Shown here: positions 34,313 through 42,436 of the stretch, in pieces
How the letters are laid out: each line of letters opens with the position of its first letter
Position numbering within the stretch: the stretch's first letter is position 1
NCBI RefSeq assembly: GCF_003013475.1
Contig: NZ_PXZO01000021.1
Coordinates: 1 to 64,000 of the forward strand
Source of the DNA: Brevibacillus porteri
GTDB lineage: Bacteria; Bacillota; Bacilli; Brevibacillales; Brevibacillaceae
Length of the DNA stretch: 64,000 nucleotides
Direction: 5' to 3'
Position numbers and translations under genes: made by a program
Notes under the pieces: generated by a model
Told to the model about the DNA's origin: nothing
The model's database searches: none
What the model saw: the letters and a program-made list of their open reading frames with translations, nothing else

Positions 34313-35761
34313 TTATTTCGTGTGCTCATCCATGCTGAAGTCTACTTGTTCAAGAGGGACGAGCTCGGTCTTTTTGGTAATTTTATAAGCGAGCCAAACG
34401 ATTAAGAAGAGTGGCAGGCCAATGTAAGAGACCAGGATGCCATACCAGTCAACCGTTCCACCCATGAATGCGGAGTAGTTTTGCCCAATAATAACGATAC
34501 AGCAAATGATGAAGGCTAAAATCGGTCCAAACGGGAACCACTTTGCCCGATAAGGCAATTCGCTTAAGTCACGACCCTGAGCGATAAACGCTTTACGGAA
34601 ACGGTAGTGACTAATGGCAATGCCCAGCCAAGCGATGAAGCCTGACATACCGGAAGCATTCAGAAGCCAGACGTACACTTCGCCTTCCCCAAACAGAGAG
34701 GACAGAAAAGCAAGGGCGCCGATGAGCGCAGTCAAGATCAAGGCATTGATCGGTACGCCGTTACTTGTTACTTTTGCGAACCATTTTGGTGCGTTTCCTT
34801 CTTTCGCCAAGTTCCACAGCATGCGTGTAGAGGCGTACATGCCAGAGTTTCCAGCAGACAATACAGACGTAAGAATAACGGCATTCATGACGGATGCTGC
34901 AAAAGCAAATCCGGCATTTTCAAAAACAATCGTAAACGGACTGATCGCAATATCCGTAATGTCGCCACTGATCAGATTTGGATTATCGTATGGAACCAAC
35001 AACCCGATGATCATAATAGCGAGGATGTAGAAGAGCAGGATGCGCCAAAAAATTTGACGGATGGCCTTCGGAATGTTGCGGGCAGGGTCTTCGCTCTCCC
35101 CAGCTGCGACACCAACCAGCTCTGTCCCTTGGAAAGAGAATCCGGCAATCATAAAGACACCGAGCAGGGCCATGAAGCCGCCATTGAATGGCGCGTCGCC
35201 TTTGGTGAAGTTTTGGAGGCCGACTGCTTGGCCGCCCATAATGCCAAAAATCATCAACACACCAACAATAATAAAGACGATTACCGTTACTACTTTAATC
35301 AAGGCGAACCAATATTCAGATTCTCCATAGGCTTTCACAGACAGGAGATTCAAGGCAAACAGCAATCCGAGGAACAAAGCGCTCCACAATATCGCTGGGG
35401 TATCCGGGAACCAATATTTCATAATGAGTGCGGAAGCTGACAGCTCGACGGCAATGGTAATGGCCCAGTTGTACCAGTAGTTCCAGCCGAGAGCAAAGCC
35501 GAGAGATGGATCGACGAACCGTGTGGCATACGTCGAAAACGAACCAGAAACAGGCATGAAGGCCGCCATTTCCCCCAAGCTGGTCATTAAAAAGTAAACC
35601 ATGATACTAATGGCGAGATAGGCAACTAAAGCTCCACCAGGTCCGGCGGAATGAATCGAGCCTCCGCTCGCGAGAAACAATCCCGTCCCAATCGAGCCGC
35701 CAATGGCGATCATCGTCAGGTGTCGGGCTTTTAAACCACGTTGCAATTGATTTTGTGACAT
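34313..35761 (-). CDS. lysP: lysine-specific permease (APC family)
   Basis: 482 aa, twelve predicted membrane helices. The N-terminus LQRGLKARHLTMIAIGGSIGTGLFLASGG and the segment GEMAAFMPVSGSFSTYATRFVDPSLGFALGWNYWYNW are signatures of the amino acid permease family (LysP, GabP, RocE, AnsP). It imports an amino acid by proton symport. The lysine riboswitch and terminator in its leader identify lysine as the substrate. The weak ribosome site AAAGG lies in one arm of a further hairpin (35774-35805). Confidence 0.88.
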   Translation of the reverse strand: MSQNQLQRGLKARHLTMIAIGGSIGTGLFLASGGSIHSAGPGGALVAYLAISIMVYFLMTSLGEMAAFMPVSGSFSTYATRFVDPSLGFALGWNYWYNWAITIAVELSASALIMKYWFPDTPAILWSALFLGLLFALNLLSVKAYGESEYWFALIKVVTVIVFIIVGVLMIFGIMGGQAVGLQNFTKGDAPFNGGFMALLGVFMIAGFSFQGTELVGVAAGESEDPARNIPKAIRQIFWRILLFYILAIMIIGLLVPYDNPNLISGDITDIAISPFTIVFENAGFAFAASVMNAVILTSVLSAGNSGMYASTRMLWNLAKEGNAPKWFAKVTSNGVPINALILTALIGALAFLSSLFGEGEVYVWLLNASGMSGFIAWLGIAISHYRFRKAFIAQGRDLSELPYRAKWFPFGPILAFIICCIVIIGQNYSAFMGGTVDWYGILVSYIGLPLFLIVWLAYKITKKTELVPLEQVDFSMDEHTK

Positions 35762-35810
35762 AAGCTACTTGCACGACCTTTCTTGATTTTTGAGAAGGAA
35801 GGTCGGAAAC

Positions 35811-35849
35811 GAAAAAACCGCCATAGCCAAAAAAATGGCATAGGGCGGT
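35811..35849 (-). terminator. lysine riboswitch terminator
   Basis: Stem ACCGCC...TGCC / GGC...GGCGGT and six T on the minus strand, between the aptamer and lysP. Confidence 0.85.
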
Positions 35850-35876
35850 ATCATCCAATCCCCACCAAGCCTTCAC

Positions 35877-36060
35877 TGAAGATAGCTCACCACGCTTGCT
35901 TGGCATGCAAACGTGACAGTTCTGCCCCTTTCGAGTACAGCCCCAACCCAATCGCACAGAGACGCGATATGAGCTTCGGCGGATTTTCCTTACCTGGAGT
36001 CATTGATTTTCTCTGAATCTCGTACAGGATGATATAAAAGCCGCGACCTCTATCCTCACC
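35877..36060 (-). ncRNA. lysine riboswitch (L-box)
   Basis: Minus-strand landmarks in order: GGATAGAGGTCGCGG, CAGGTAAGG, CCGCCGAAGC, TTGGGTTGGGGCTGT, GAACTGTCACG and the closing GTGGTGAGCTATC, whose CTATC pairs with GATAG at the start to form P1. These fit the lysine class. Bound lysine should favour the following terminator and shut off the permease. Confidence 0.92.
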
Positions 36061-36103
36061 GTGAAAGATGAGGATAACATGTATGAAATTATGTGATTTA
36101 TCA

Positions 36104-36132
36104 ACTATAAAGGATTGTTTATGATTAATCAA
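36104..36132 (-). promoter_or_regulatory. lysP promoter
   Basis: Minus-strand TTGATT, 17-base spacer, TATAGT, about 45 bases before the aptamer. Confidence 0.65.
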
Positions 36133-36144
36133 TGTGAAATTTTG

Positions 36145-36639
36145 TTATTCAAATGAGCGTCTGGCAGGCCAAGAGCCTTGTAACTTGCGAATTTGGACAA
36201 TTTGTCCCGTATGAAACGCATCATGCAGGACCAGACTCATCACGGTTTGGTAAATGGGCGTATAAGTAGCCGTCTGGTTTAAATCCTCATCCGTCAGCAA
36301 GGAAAGCTTTTCATGAATGTGGCGATGGACGCTTTCCGTGCGCAAGAGGGTAGCTTGCCAAGCGTCTTCGTCATCCGGACCGCCGGACGGGATGAAGGTA
36401 TCATCGTTCGTCTCAGCCGAGCCAGGAAATTCAGTGCCCAATAGACGATGCAACAGGCGTTCTTTGTAATAAAGAAGGTGGCTGACGTTTTCCCAGATCG
36501 TGTTGGCTGCTTCTCCTACAGGGCGCCAGCTGGCCTCGGCTGCTGATACTCCGGAAAGCGCTTCTTTTAAGGGTGGATACCAGTCTTCCTTGTCATACGT
36601 ACATTCCCATCCATGCAAAAGCAAGTCCTTCCGATTCAT
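36145..36639 (-). CDS. DinB/YfiT-like superfamily protein
   Basis: 164 aa four-helix-bundle protein. Metal-site His candidates are present at the usual places: VSHLLYYKERLLHRLLG and the late HDAFHTGQIVQIRKL. DinB-like proteins are often metal-dependent thiol transferases (bacillithiol S-transferase type) or DNA-damage induced. No LexA box was seen here. GAGGAGG ribosome site. Single gene. Confidence 0.85.
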   Translation of the reverse strand: MNRKDLLLHGWECTYDKEDWYPPLKEALSGVSAAEASWRPVGEAANTIWENVSHLLYYKERLLHRLLGTEFPGSAETNDDTFIPSGGPDDEDAWQATLLRTESVHRHIHEKLSLLTDEDLNQTATYTPIYQTVMSLVLHDAFHTGQIVQIRKLQGSWPARRSFE

Positions 36640-36807
36640 ACGCTTCCTCCTCGTCTGTGAAACAGATTGATGAAACGCTATAATAGCAGTAAGAAATGAA
36701 AGTGTAACCAGTTAATTTAATTACGGTAGTTACAAAAAGATATTACCATATTCTGTATAGTCATACAAGAGAGAAAAATGTAGGGTTTCGTCAGGAGAGA
36801 TAATAAC

Positions 36808-37365
36808 ATGGACTGGTTTTGTATCGATTTTTTAAATAGTGATTGGCGGGATTGGCGTGGTTCTGGTCGTGCGGAAAATCGTTTGGAGAACCAGGAATGG
36901 CTGTCATCCTTTTTACAAACATACAAGCTAACCGCTCCGCTTCCGATAAATGAGGAGTGTGCCGCTTCCCTTTTGCGGCTGCGCGAACGTTTGAGATGTA
37001 TGCTGGAAGCTGTTGTCCGTGGAGACCGAATCCAAGAGGACGACCTTGCGGAATTGAACAGAGTTTTGGCTCAAGCCCCTTTTCATATACAGGTGTTGTA
37101 TGTAGATGAGGAGGGCGTCTACGGGCAAAAGCAATCCAGCTCAACAGAGGGCTGGCCCCTCGTCATGGCACAAATTGCGGCTTCTTTCGCGGAGCTGCTT
37201 GCCCCGCAGCATCTGGAGCGAATCAAAATATGTGACAACGAGGATTGCCGCTGGGTGTTTTATGATGAAAGCCGCAATCGGGTGCGCCGCTGGTGTGATG
37301 ACAAAATGTGCGGAAACCTGATGAAGGTGCGCCGTTTTCGGGAGCGACAGAAGGAAAAAGGCTGA
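36808..37365 (+). CDS. CGNR zinc-finger / ABATE domain regulator
   Basis: 185 aa. An N-terminal ABATE-like helical domain starts MDWFCIDFLNSDW. A C-terminal CGNR zinc finger has C-x4-C in CDNEDCRWVF, then RRWCDDKMCGNLMKVRRFRER, where the family's CGNR reads CGNL. Such proteins are stress-linked putative DNA-binding regulators. The ligand sensed by ABATE is unknown. AGGAGAG ribosome site; terminator follows. Confidence 0.82.
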   Translation: MDWFCIDFLNSDWRDWRGSGRAENRLENQEWLSSFLQTYKLTAPLPINEECAASLLRLRERLRCMLEAVVRGDRIQEDDLAELNRVLAQAPFHIQVLYVDEEGVYGQKQSSSTEGWPLVMAQIAASFAELLAPQHLERIKICDNEDCRWVFYDESRNRVRRWCDDKMCGNLMKVRRFRERQKEKG

Positions 37366-37381
37366 TGGAGCCATTACCAAC

Positions 37382-37413
37382 GACCGTCGGGATTTTGTCT
37401 CTGACGGTTTTTT
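37382..37413 (+). terminator. intrinsic terminator
   Basis: ACCGTC / GACGGT stem followed by seven T. Confidence 0.75.
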
Positions 37414-37472
37414 TCTAGGTTTGAGACATAATATATAGAACTATACATGGGAACGGAAACGAGGTGGGTAGG

Positions 37473-38225
37473 ATGAGTCAAGCACGCAAAAAATGGTTTC
37501 AGGCACTCGTATTGGTGACACTTGGAGCGATTTGTCTGGCGATATGGTATTTGCAGCCCTATCAACCCGATCAGGCAGCATTAACGGCCATGCAAGGTGG
37601 TGAAGGGATTACGGTCATGGATACGAATGACTGGATTATTTTCCAAGGCGGAGAGTCACGCGAGCCGGGACTCATCTTATATCCAGGAGCACTGGTCAAA
37701 CCGGAGAGCTATGCACCGATTGCCCGTGCTTTGGCAGGCTACGGCTACCATGTTTTTCTCGCACGAATGCCGCTGAATTTGGCTGTAAGTGATATGACGA
37801 GAGCCACACAAGTATTAAAGGCGTACCCGAATAAAACGTTTGTCATCGGAGGACATTCGCTCGGTGGTACTATGGCAGCTCAATTCGCAGCAAACCATCC
37901 GGACCGAATCAGTGGAGTATTTTTGCTGGGAGCGTATCCGAACAGTCAGGGGAACTTGAAGAAGGTGAATTTGCCTGTGCTGTCTTTACTCGGATCTCGC
38001 GACGGTGTGATCCATATAGAAAAGTTTGAGGAGAGCAAGCAATACTTGCCGGAGCGTACCGTGTACATGTCCATAGAAGGGGGGAACCACTCCCAGTTCG
38101 GAAGCTATGGATCTCAGGAAGGCGACCAGCCCGCTGCCATTACTCCGCAGGAGCAGTGGCAGCAAACGGTGGCAGCGATCAAGGATTGGCTGCTTAATGA
38201 GGTTACGATGATGAACGTGGAATAA
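37473..38225 (+). CDS. membrane-anchored alpha/beta hydrolase
   Basis: 250 aa. An N-terminal signal anchor (FQALVLVTLGAICLAIWYL) places the enzyme outside the membrane. The fold has nucleophile GGHSLGGTMAA, acid in GSRDGVIH and His in EGGNHSQFGSYG, which fits the alpha/beta-hydrolase-5 type. Start at the ATG after GAGGTGGGTAGG. Its end overlaps the convergent S24-like gene by 23 bases. Substrate unknown. Confidence 0.85.
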   Translation: MSQARKKWFQALVLVTLGAICLAIWYLQPYQPDQAALTAMQGGEGITVMDTNDWIIFQGGESREPGLILYPGALVKPESYAPIARALAGYGYHVFLARMPLNLAVSDMTRATQVLKAYPNKTFVIGGHSLGGTMAAQFAANHPDRISGVFLLGAYPNSQGNLKKVNLPVLSLLGSRDGVIHIEKFEESKQYLPERTVYMSIEGGNHSQFGSYGSQEGDQPAAITPQEQWQQTVAAIKDWLLNEVTMMNVE

Positions 38226-38601
38226 TACCGGATACAACACCTGTAATGCGAATGTTTTCCGAGGGGAGTAGCAAGGGGGTGTCTTGCTCGCGTGTGGTTG
38301 TAAACAGACATTCCAATGGATTGACGTCTGCTGCGATACGCACAAGGAACTGCCCCTCCTGTCGGATCAATACAGGTCTGTCTTTTACAGGTTCCATCGA
38401 AAAGTCTGAGATCAAGAGGGCGTCTCCGGGAAAAATACCGAGACCCCGAAGGCCGTCATCTCGCATGATGAGAGCAAAGCGGGCCACGTGATAGCTGGCT
38501 ACCTGCAAGGAGGGTAACAGCGACAGCTCCTCGTCTTGGTCCAAGGCGAGATCAAAAAAATGAGTCGTGTATGCATCTCCGGCAATAAAGACTCGTTTCA
38601 T
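38203..38601 (-). CDS. S24/LexA-peptidase-like protein without catalytic Ser/Lys
   Basis: 132 aa, AGGAGG ribosome site. The second half resembles the LexA/UmuD peptidase fold: the RDDGLRGLGIFPGDALLISD stretch aligns with the GDSM...GDxxxV region, and RPVLIRQEGQFLVRI with the Lys strand. The Ser position reads Gly and the Lys position Arg, so autoproteolysis is not expected. There is no helix-turn-helix. It lies 33 bases after the ImmA-like gene in the same transcript, downstream of a LexA box. It may act as a non-cleaving partner or sensor for the XRE/ImmA pair. Fold assignment is moderate. Confidence 0.55.
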   Translation of the reverse strand: MKRVFIAGDAYTTHFFDLALDQDEELSLLPSLQVASYHVARFALIMRDDGLRGLGIFPGDALLISDFSMEPVKDRPVLIRQEGQFLVRIAADVNPLECLFTTTREQDTPLLLPSENIRITGVVSGIIPRSSS

Positions 38602-38634
38602 CAGGTTTCGCCTCCTACATAATAGCGTCGTAAT

Positions 38635-39159
38635 TTACCCATAGACGGGAAAGCCTTTGGCATACATACGGCTCAGTATGCGCTCAAAACGGGCACGGGC
38701 AAGAGGCATCGGTACCTGAAAGCGCTGAGCCAACATAGCTGGAGCGTTGTATCGAGAACAATCAGCAAGCAAGGGGCTCATCATGTAAATGGGAAGCAGC
38801 AAATGCTCGGCAAAATGATTCGCCTGCGATTCTTGCCAGTCAATCATCCATTCGCTGCTCTGGGGCTGAATGCCTTCATGAAGGAGCAAATGGCCGAGTT
38901 CATGCGCGATTTTAACCCGTTGGGTTGCCAGATCGAGTCGCTCGTCCACCGCAATGACATAACGTCCCGGCAAAAAAGGATGCGCGTGTGCACGACTCCT
39001 GCCGCAAATACGATGGATCTCGATGCCGTACGTCTCACACAGCAGTTGCAGATCGATTTGTTCGGGCGAATCGATGCCGTGATGCTGAAGCAGCAAGTAC
39101 ACGCGACTCTCGAGCCATGTTTGCGGTTCGCAGATTTCTTTCAAAAGGGAGTGAAGCAT
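38635..39159 (-). CDS. ImmA/IrrE family metallopeptidase
   Basis: 174 aa zinc protease with VKIAHELGHLLLHEG (HExxH) and a downstream Glu in the ESQANHFAEHLLLP motif, both typical of ImmA/IrrE. In ICEBs1 and related phages ImmA cuts the cognate XRE-type repressor ImmR after DNA damage. Start ATG after AGGAGG. The candidate target is the XRE gene just upstream on the same strand. A GAAC-N4-GTTC LexA box 27 bases before the start predicts SOS induction. Confidence 0.85.
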   Translation of the reverse strand: MLHSLLKEICEPQTWLESRVYLLLQHHGIDSPEQIDLQLLCETYGIEIHRICGRSRAHAHPFLPGRYVIAVDERLDLATQRVKIAHELGHLLLHEGIQPQSSEWMIDWQESQANHFAEHLLLPIYMMSPLLADCSRYNAPAMLAQRFQVPMPLARARFERILSRMYAKGFPVYG

Positions 39160-39185
39160 CAAGAACCTCCTAAATGAATGATGAG

Positions 39186-39197
39186 GAACGTACGTTC
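39186..39197 (-). promoter_or_regulatory. LexA (SOS) box before ImmA gene
   Basis: GAACGTACGTTC fits the Bacillales LexA core GAAC-N4-GTTC perfectly and sits just before the ribosome site of the ImmA/S24-like operon. Confidence 0.65.
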
Positions 39198-39216
39198 TAC
39201 TTTTCGTTGAAAAGAA

Positions 39217-39242
39217 AACCCCGCACAGGGGTTATTTTTTTT
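39217..39242. terminator. bidirectional-type terminator
   Basis: AACCCC-GCAC-AGGGGTT with T-runs on both sides, at the end of the XRE gene. It separates the repressor transcript from the ImmA promoter. Confidence 0.75.
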
Positions 39243-39678
39243 TGATGTCTTCCGTGATGTCAAACAAAGACGGAGGTCTTTCTTCGCGTACTTTACTGAC
39301 TTTCCACTGTTTCTTCAAGTCGTACCAGTAGCGGCGAATTTCTTTTTTCTCCTCTTCTGAAGCGTCCAGATACCCGTCTAGGAAATAGTAGTCGTCCGGG
39401 TCATCGATCTTTTCCTGCAAGAGCTCGTCCAACGAACGTTGATTTGTCTGCTCTGTTGTTGGGAGAATATAGGCCGTGACTTCATCTGTGCGACCCAACA
39501 ACCAATCGGTCGTGACGTCCAGCACATCAGCCAATTGCCGCAGCATGTCATTCGGTGGTGTGCTGTGGTTGTTCTCGTAGTTACTGATCGTCCCCTTGGT
39601 CGTGCAGACATGCTCTGCCAACTCTTCCTGGGTCAGACCTTTTGTCTTACGAGCTGTGCGTAAGCGCTGAGATAGCAT
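39232..39678 (-). CDS. XRE-family repressor (ImmR-like)
   Basis: 148 aa. N-terminal helix-turn-helix (LSQRLRTARKTKGLTQEELAEHVCTTKGTISNYENNHSTPPNDMLRQLADVLDV), then a linker and an acidic C-terminal part (ASEEEKKEIRRYWYDLKK). This is the shape of ImmR/phage CI-like repressors that are targets of ImmA proteases. Start after AGGAAGGA. Two near-identical TGTACAA-N5-TTGTAC palindromes in the divergent gap are its probable operators. Confidence 0.87.
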   Translation of the reverse strand: MLSQRLRTARKTKGLTQEELAEHVCTTKGTISNYENNHSTPPNDMLRQLADVLDVTTDWLLGRTDEVTAYILPTTEQTNQRSLDELLQEKIDDPDDYYFLDGYLDASEEEKKEIRRYWYDLKKQWKVSKVREERPPSLFDITEDIKKK

Positions 39679-39704
39679 GAGCGAGCCAGTCCTTCCTGTG
39701 AGGA

Positions 39705-39723
39705 TGTACAAATTTATTGTACT
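39705..39723. promoter_or_regulatory. XRE operator 1
   Basis: TGTACAAATTTATTGTACT, 13-base near-palindrome overlapping a TACAAT -10-like box for the repressor gene; autorepression expected. Confidence 0.6.
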
Positions 39724-39776
39724 AAAAGAGAGAGAAAAAGAAAAGTATGGATATTAATTTTGTTTTCAACGAATTA

Positions 39777-39795
39777 TGTACAAGCCTTTTGTACA
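39777..39795. promoter_or_regulatory. XRE operator 2
   Basis: TGTACAAGCCTTTTGTACA, same arms as operator 1, 72 bases away on the holin side; its TTGTAC could be the -35 of the holin promoter. Confidence 0.6.
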
Positions 39796-39818
39796 AAATA
39801 CAGATAAGGACGATGCAG

Positions 39819-39830
39819 GAACACTCGTTC
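39819..39830. promoter_or_regulatory. LexA (SOS) box before holin gene
   Basis: GAACACTCGTTC fits GAAC-N4-GTTC and lies 28 bases before the holin-like gene. Confidence 0.6.
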
Positions 39831-39858
39831 TGTACAGCGACAAAAGGGGAGATCAAAC

Positions 39859-40053
39859 ATGGAAGATCAAGTAACAACCGTATTACTTCAGCAAGGGCCA
39901 TTTGCTGCTTTGTTTGTCTGGTTGTTGTTTTATATTATGAAAGCAAATCGCGAGCGCGAGGGGCGTTTACAAGACTTGCTGGACAAATACAGCGACAAAT
40001 ATGATCTGATCCTCGAGGAATTGCGCGAGATCAAGGGAAAAGTAAAGAAATAA
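39859..40053 (+). CDS. BhlA/UviB-type holin-like protein
   Basis: 64 aa: one membrane helix (about 13-31, PFAALFVWLLFYIMKAN), then a charged helical tail (REREGRLQDLLDKYSDKYDLILEELREIKGKVKK). This is the layout of BhlA/UviB, phage or bacteriocin holin-like proteins; UviB of Clostridium perfringens is UV-inducible. GGGGAG ribosome site. No endolysin or toxin gene follows; a terminator does. Control by the XRE repressor and LexA is inferred from the boxes. Confidence 0.82.
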   Translation: MEDQVTTVLLQQGPFAALFVWLLFYIMKANREREGRLQDLLDKYSDKYDLILEELREIKGKVKK

Positions 40054-40127
40054 CCCTTTTACTTATGTTGCCCGATTCCTTGAAGAGCTTATTCAGCAAA
40101 GGGGACAAATCGTTGCAGCCTGTACCA

Positions 40128-40166
40128 GACCTTGATCGGCCTTTAGCCATTCAAGGTCCTTTTTTA
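40128..40166 (+). terminator. intrinsic terminator
   Basis: GACCTTGA / TCAAGGTC stem followed by six T, ending the holin transcript. Confidence 0.8.
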
Positions 40167-40237
40167 CTTGCTGTGTCCTTTTCCACATCCACACGTCTCT
40201 CCTAATAAATGACCAATACTTAGCAAAAAGGAGCAGC

Positions 40238-41221
40238 ATGACTATGCATCTACCCGTCGTCTACTCAACCATCTGTGAAAAAGCATTACAAAAAGTACTT
40301 CAGGAAGCATATCCAACTGAACAAATACAATCGGTTCACTACATGCTTCGAGGCATGAACGATACGTACCTCGTGGAGACGATCGATCAAAAACGAATAT
40401 TCAGGCTGTATCGCAGCGATTGGCGAACAGAGGAAGCAGCAGTCGCTTTCGAGATGGAGCTGTTGCTCCATTTGAACAGACAAGGAGTATCTGTTTCTGT
40501 GCCAATTGCGGCCGGCTCAGGAAATCATGTCTTGAGACTGCAAGCAGCAGAGGGGAATCGCTTTGGTGCGCTGTTCACTTATGCCTGTGGCAAGGAGCAG
40601 GAGATCGATAGCGAGGAACTGAGCGCACGGTTTGGCAGAGCCGTTGCTGAGTTGCATGTCAAAGCAGAAGGTTTATCCACCCAACAAGCTCGCGAGGTGT
40701 GGGACGTCAAGACGTTGATTCATCGCCCGTTAGCCATCATCGAGCCACGTCTGCAGCATCGGAAGGAAGATTTTCAAATTCTCCAAAAGCTGGCGATTGA
40801 GCTGGAATCCAAGCTGAACGAGCATATCCGTGCGGGACTTGACTGGGGGATTTGCCACGGAGACCTTCAAGGGAATTTTAATACGAATTTTTGCGAGGAC
40901 AACACCTATACCCACTTTGATTTCGACCTGTGCGGATATGGTTGGCGTGCGTATGATCTGGCTGCTTTCAAGCTGAGCCGAATATTGATCGAAGAAGATG
41001 ACGAACTGGTGGAATTGCTATGGCGTGCTTTCCTAAAAGGATATACCGAGGTTCGTCCCCTATCTGAAAACGATCAGGCTGCGGTGTCTCTCATGACAGG
41101 TATTCGCCAATTGTGGCTAATGGGGCTTTGCATGCATGATCCTCATATCATGGGTAGCAGCGAATCAGATGATGCTTTCGTGAGGGAGAAGATAGAATTT
41201 TTCAGCAAATATTTCGCGTGA
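40238..41221 (+). CDS. APH/choline-kinase-type phosphotransferase
   Basis: 327 aa. Kinase-like fold of the aminoglycoside/choline/homoserine kinase group: MNDTYLVETIDQKRIFRLYRSDWR (ATP lobe), catalytic WGICHGDLQGNFNTNF and metal Asp in THFDFDLCGYGWRAYDLAAF. It probably phosphorylates a small alcohol such as homoserine, choline or an aminoglycoside. GGAG ribosome site; two ATGs six bases apart could start it. Confidence 0.8.
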   Translation: MTMHLPVVYSTICEKALQKVLQEAYPTEQIQSVHYMLRGMNDTYLVETIDQKRIFRLYRSDWRTEEAAVAFEMELLLHLNRQGVSVSVPIAAGSGNHVLRLQAAEGNRFGALFTYACGKEQEIDSEELSARFGRAVAELHVKAEGLSTQQAREVWDVKTLIHRPLAIIEPRLQHRKEDFQILQKLAIELESKLNEHIRAGLDWGICHGDLQGNFNTNFCEDNTYTHFDFDLCGYGWRAYDLAAFKLSRILIEEDDELVELLWRAFLKGYTEVRPLSENDQAAVSLMTGIRQLWLMGLCMHDPHIMGSSESDDAFVREKIEFFSKYFA

Positions 41222-41315
41222 ACGAGAAATGTTTTGCAAAGCGTTGTCAGAAAAACATGCGACCCGAAGTCAATGATAGGTAAGCCATACATTGACGAGA
41301 AAGAGGGAGAAACGC

Positions 41316-42248
41316 ATGTTACCGTACATCGGAAGTGGCCACTACTGCTACGCAAATTCATCATCAATGCTTTTGGAGACAATTGGGGAGAAGGTATCGC
41401 CTGCCGTACTCGAGGTACTCTCCGGCGTAGGAGTTGGAGCCATCTGGTATGAGGAGCAGAAGGTCATTTATTTCGGACAAGTGATTCCTGACCGTGGTGT
41501 CAGTCATGCGCTAGAACTGCTTGGTTTTCGTTGGACGGAAAAGTCAGGAGATGCGGAGGGCGAGCCACCGTTGGCGGAATTACGGCGCGATTTGGAAAAG
41601 GGGCCCGTGTTACTCGGACCGCTTGATATGGGCTACCTGACTTATAACCCAAATGCTCAGTACTTGGGTGGCGCTGATCATTTTGTTCTTGCGTACCAGA
41701 TGGATGATCAAGCGATCTACGTTCATGATCCCGCAGGTTTTCCTTTTGTCAGCCTGCCGTTGTCTCAGTTTGTCCTGGCGTGGAAGGCTGAGAAAATCTT
41801 TGATGGCCTCTTTTCCTACCATTATTGGACAGCACCAAAGCGTGTAGGCAATCCGACAGAGGAGGAGCTGGTTGCAAATGCGCTTCGTTTATACCAAGGA
41901 ATCTATCAGGAAAGCGCAGCGGCGGAACCAAACCCTTCGATCCTATACGGAAAGGAAGCAATCTTGCGTGTAGTGAAGCGGATGGAAGAGGAAGGTGGAC
42001 TTTCGCCAGCGGAAATGGGCCACTTATCCTATTTTGCTTTCCAGCTAGGGGCGAGGCGAGCGATGGATTTCGCTATATTTTTCTCGAAACATGAGCCGGA
42101 GCTGGCGGCGATCAAAGAGAAGCAAGCGAAGCAATTCGGACGTTGTCACACACTGACCGTAGAAAAGAAGGAGAAAGAACTCGCGGATGCCATGCGCATG
42201 CTGGCACATATTGAAGAAGAATTTCGCCAAGTGATTTGCGCCAAATAA
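41316..42248 (+). CDS. BtrH N-terminal/C39-like cysteine-protease-fold protein
   Basis: 310 aa. The start at MLPYIGSGHYCYANSS follows AGAGGGAG. Cys in GHYCYANS, His in GGADHFVLAYQM and Asp in VHDPAG form a papain/C39-like triad as in the BtrH N-terminal domain, which moves an acyl group in butirosin synthesis, and in peptidase-like relatives. The C-terminal half is helical (about 190-310). No antibiotic-synthesis genes are nearby, so the role is unknown; an acyltransfer or peptide-cleaving step is possible. Confidence 0.65.
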   Translation: MLPYIGSGHYCYANSSSMLLETIGEKVSPAVLEVLSGVGVGAIWYEEQKVIYFGQVIPDRGVSHALELLGFRWTEKSGDAEGEPPLAELRRDLEKGPVLLGPLDMGYLTYNPNAQYLGGADHFVLAYQMDDQAIYVHDPAGFPFVSLPLSQFVLAWKAEKIFDGLFSYHYWTAPKRVGNPTEEELVANALRLYQGIYQESAAAEPNPSILYGKEAILRVVKRMEEEGGLSPAEMGHLSYFAFQLGARRAMDFAIFFSKHEPELAAIKEKQAKQFGRCHTLTVEKKEKELADAMRMLAHIEEEFRQVICAK

Positions 42249-42255
42249 TATCGTT

Positions 42256-42292
42256 CCCCCAAGTGAGTAAGCAACGCTCATTGGGGGTTTTT
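42256..42292 (+). terminator. intrinsic terminator
   Basis: CCCCCAA-GTGAG / GCTCA-TTGGGGG stem followed by five T. Confidence 0.85.
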
Positions 42293-42436
42293 CTTTAATT
42301 TAAATATTATTACTTTTTTATGATTCATGACAATCTCATCCCGGATGTGTTACCTTGTTATTCATTAGTCCATGCAAAAGAGACACAATCCATTCCACAC
42401 GGACATTTTTGCCAACACGTAACGGGGGTTCAATTC

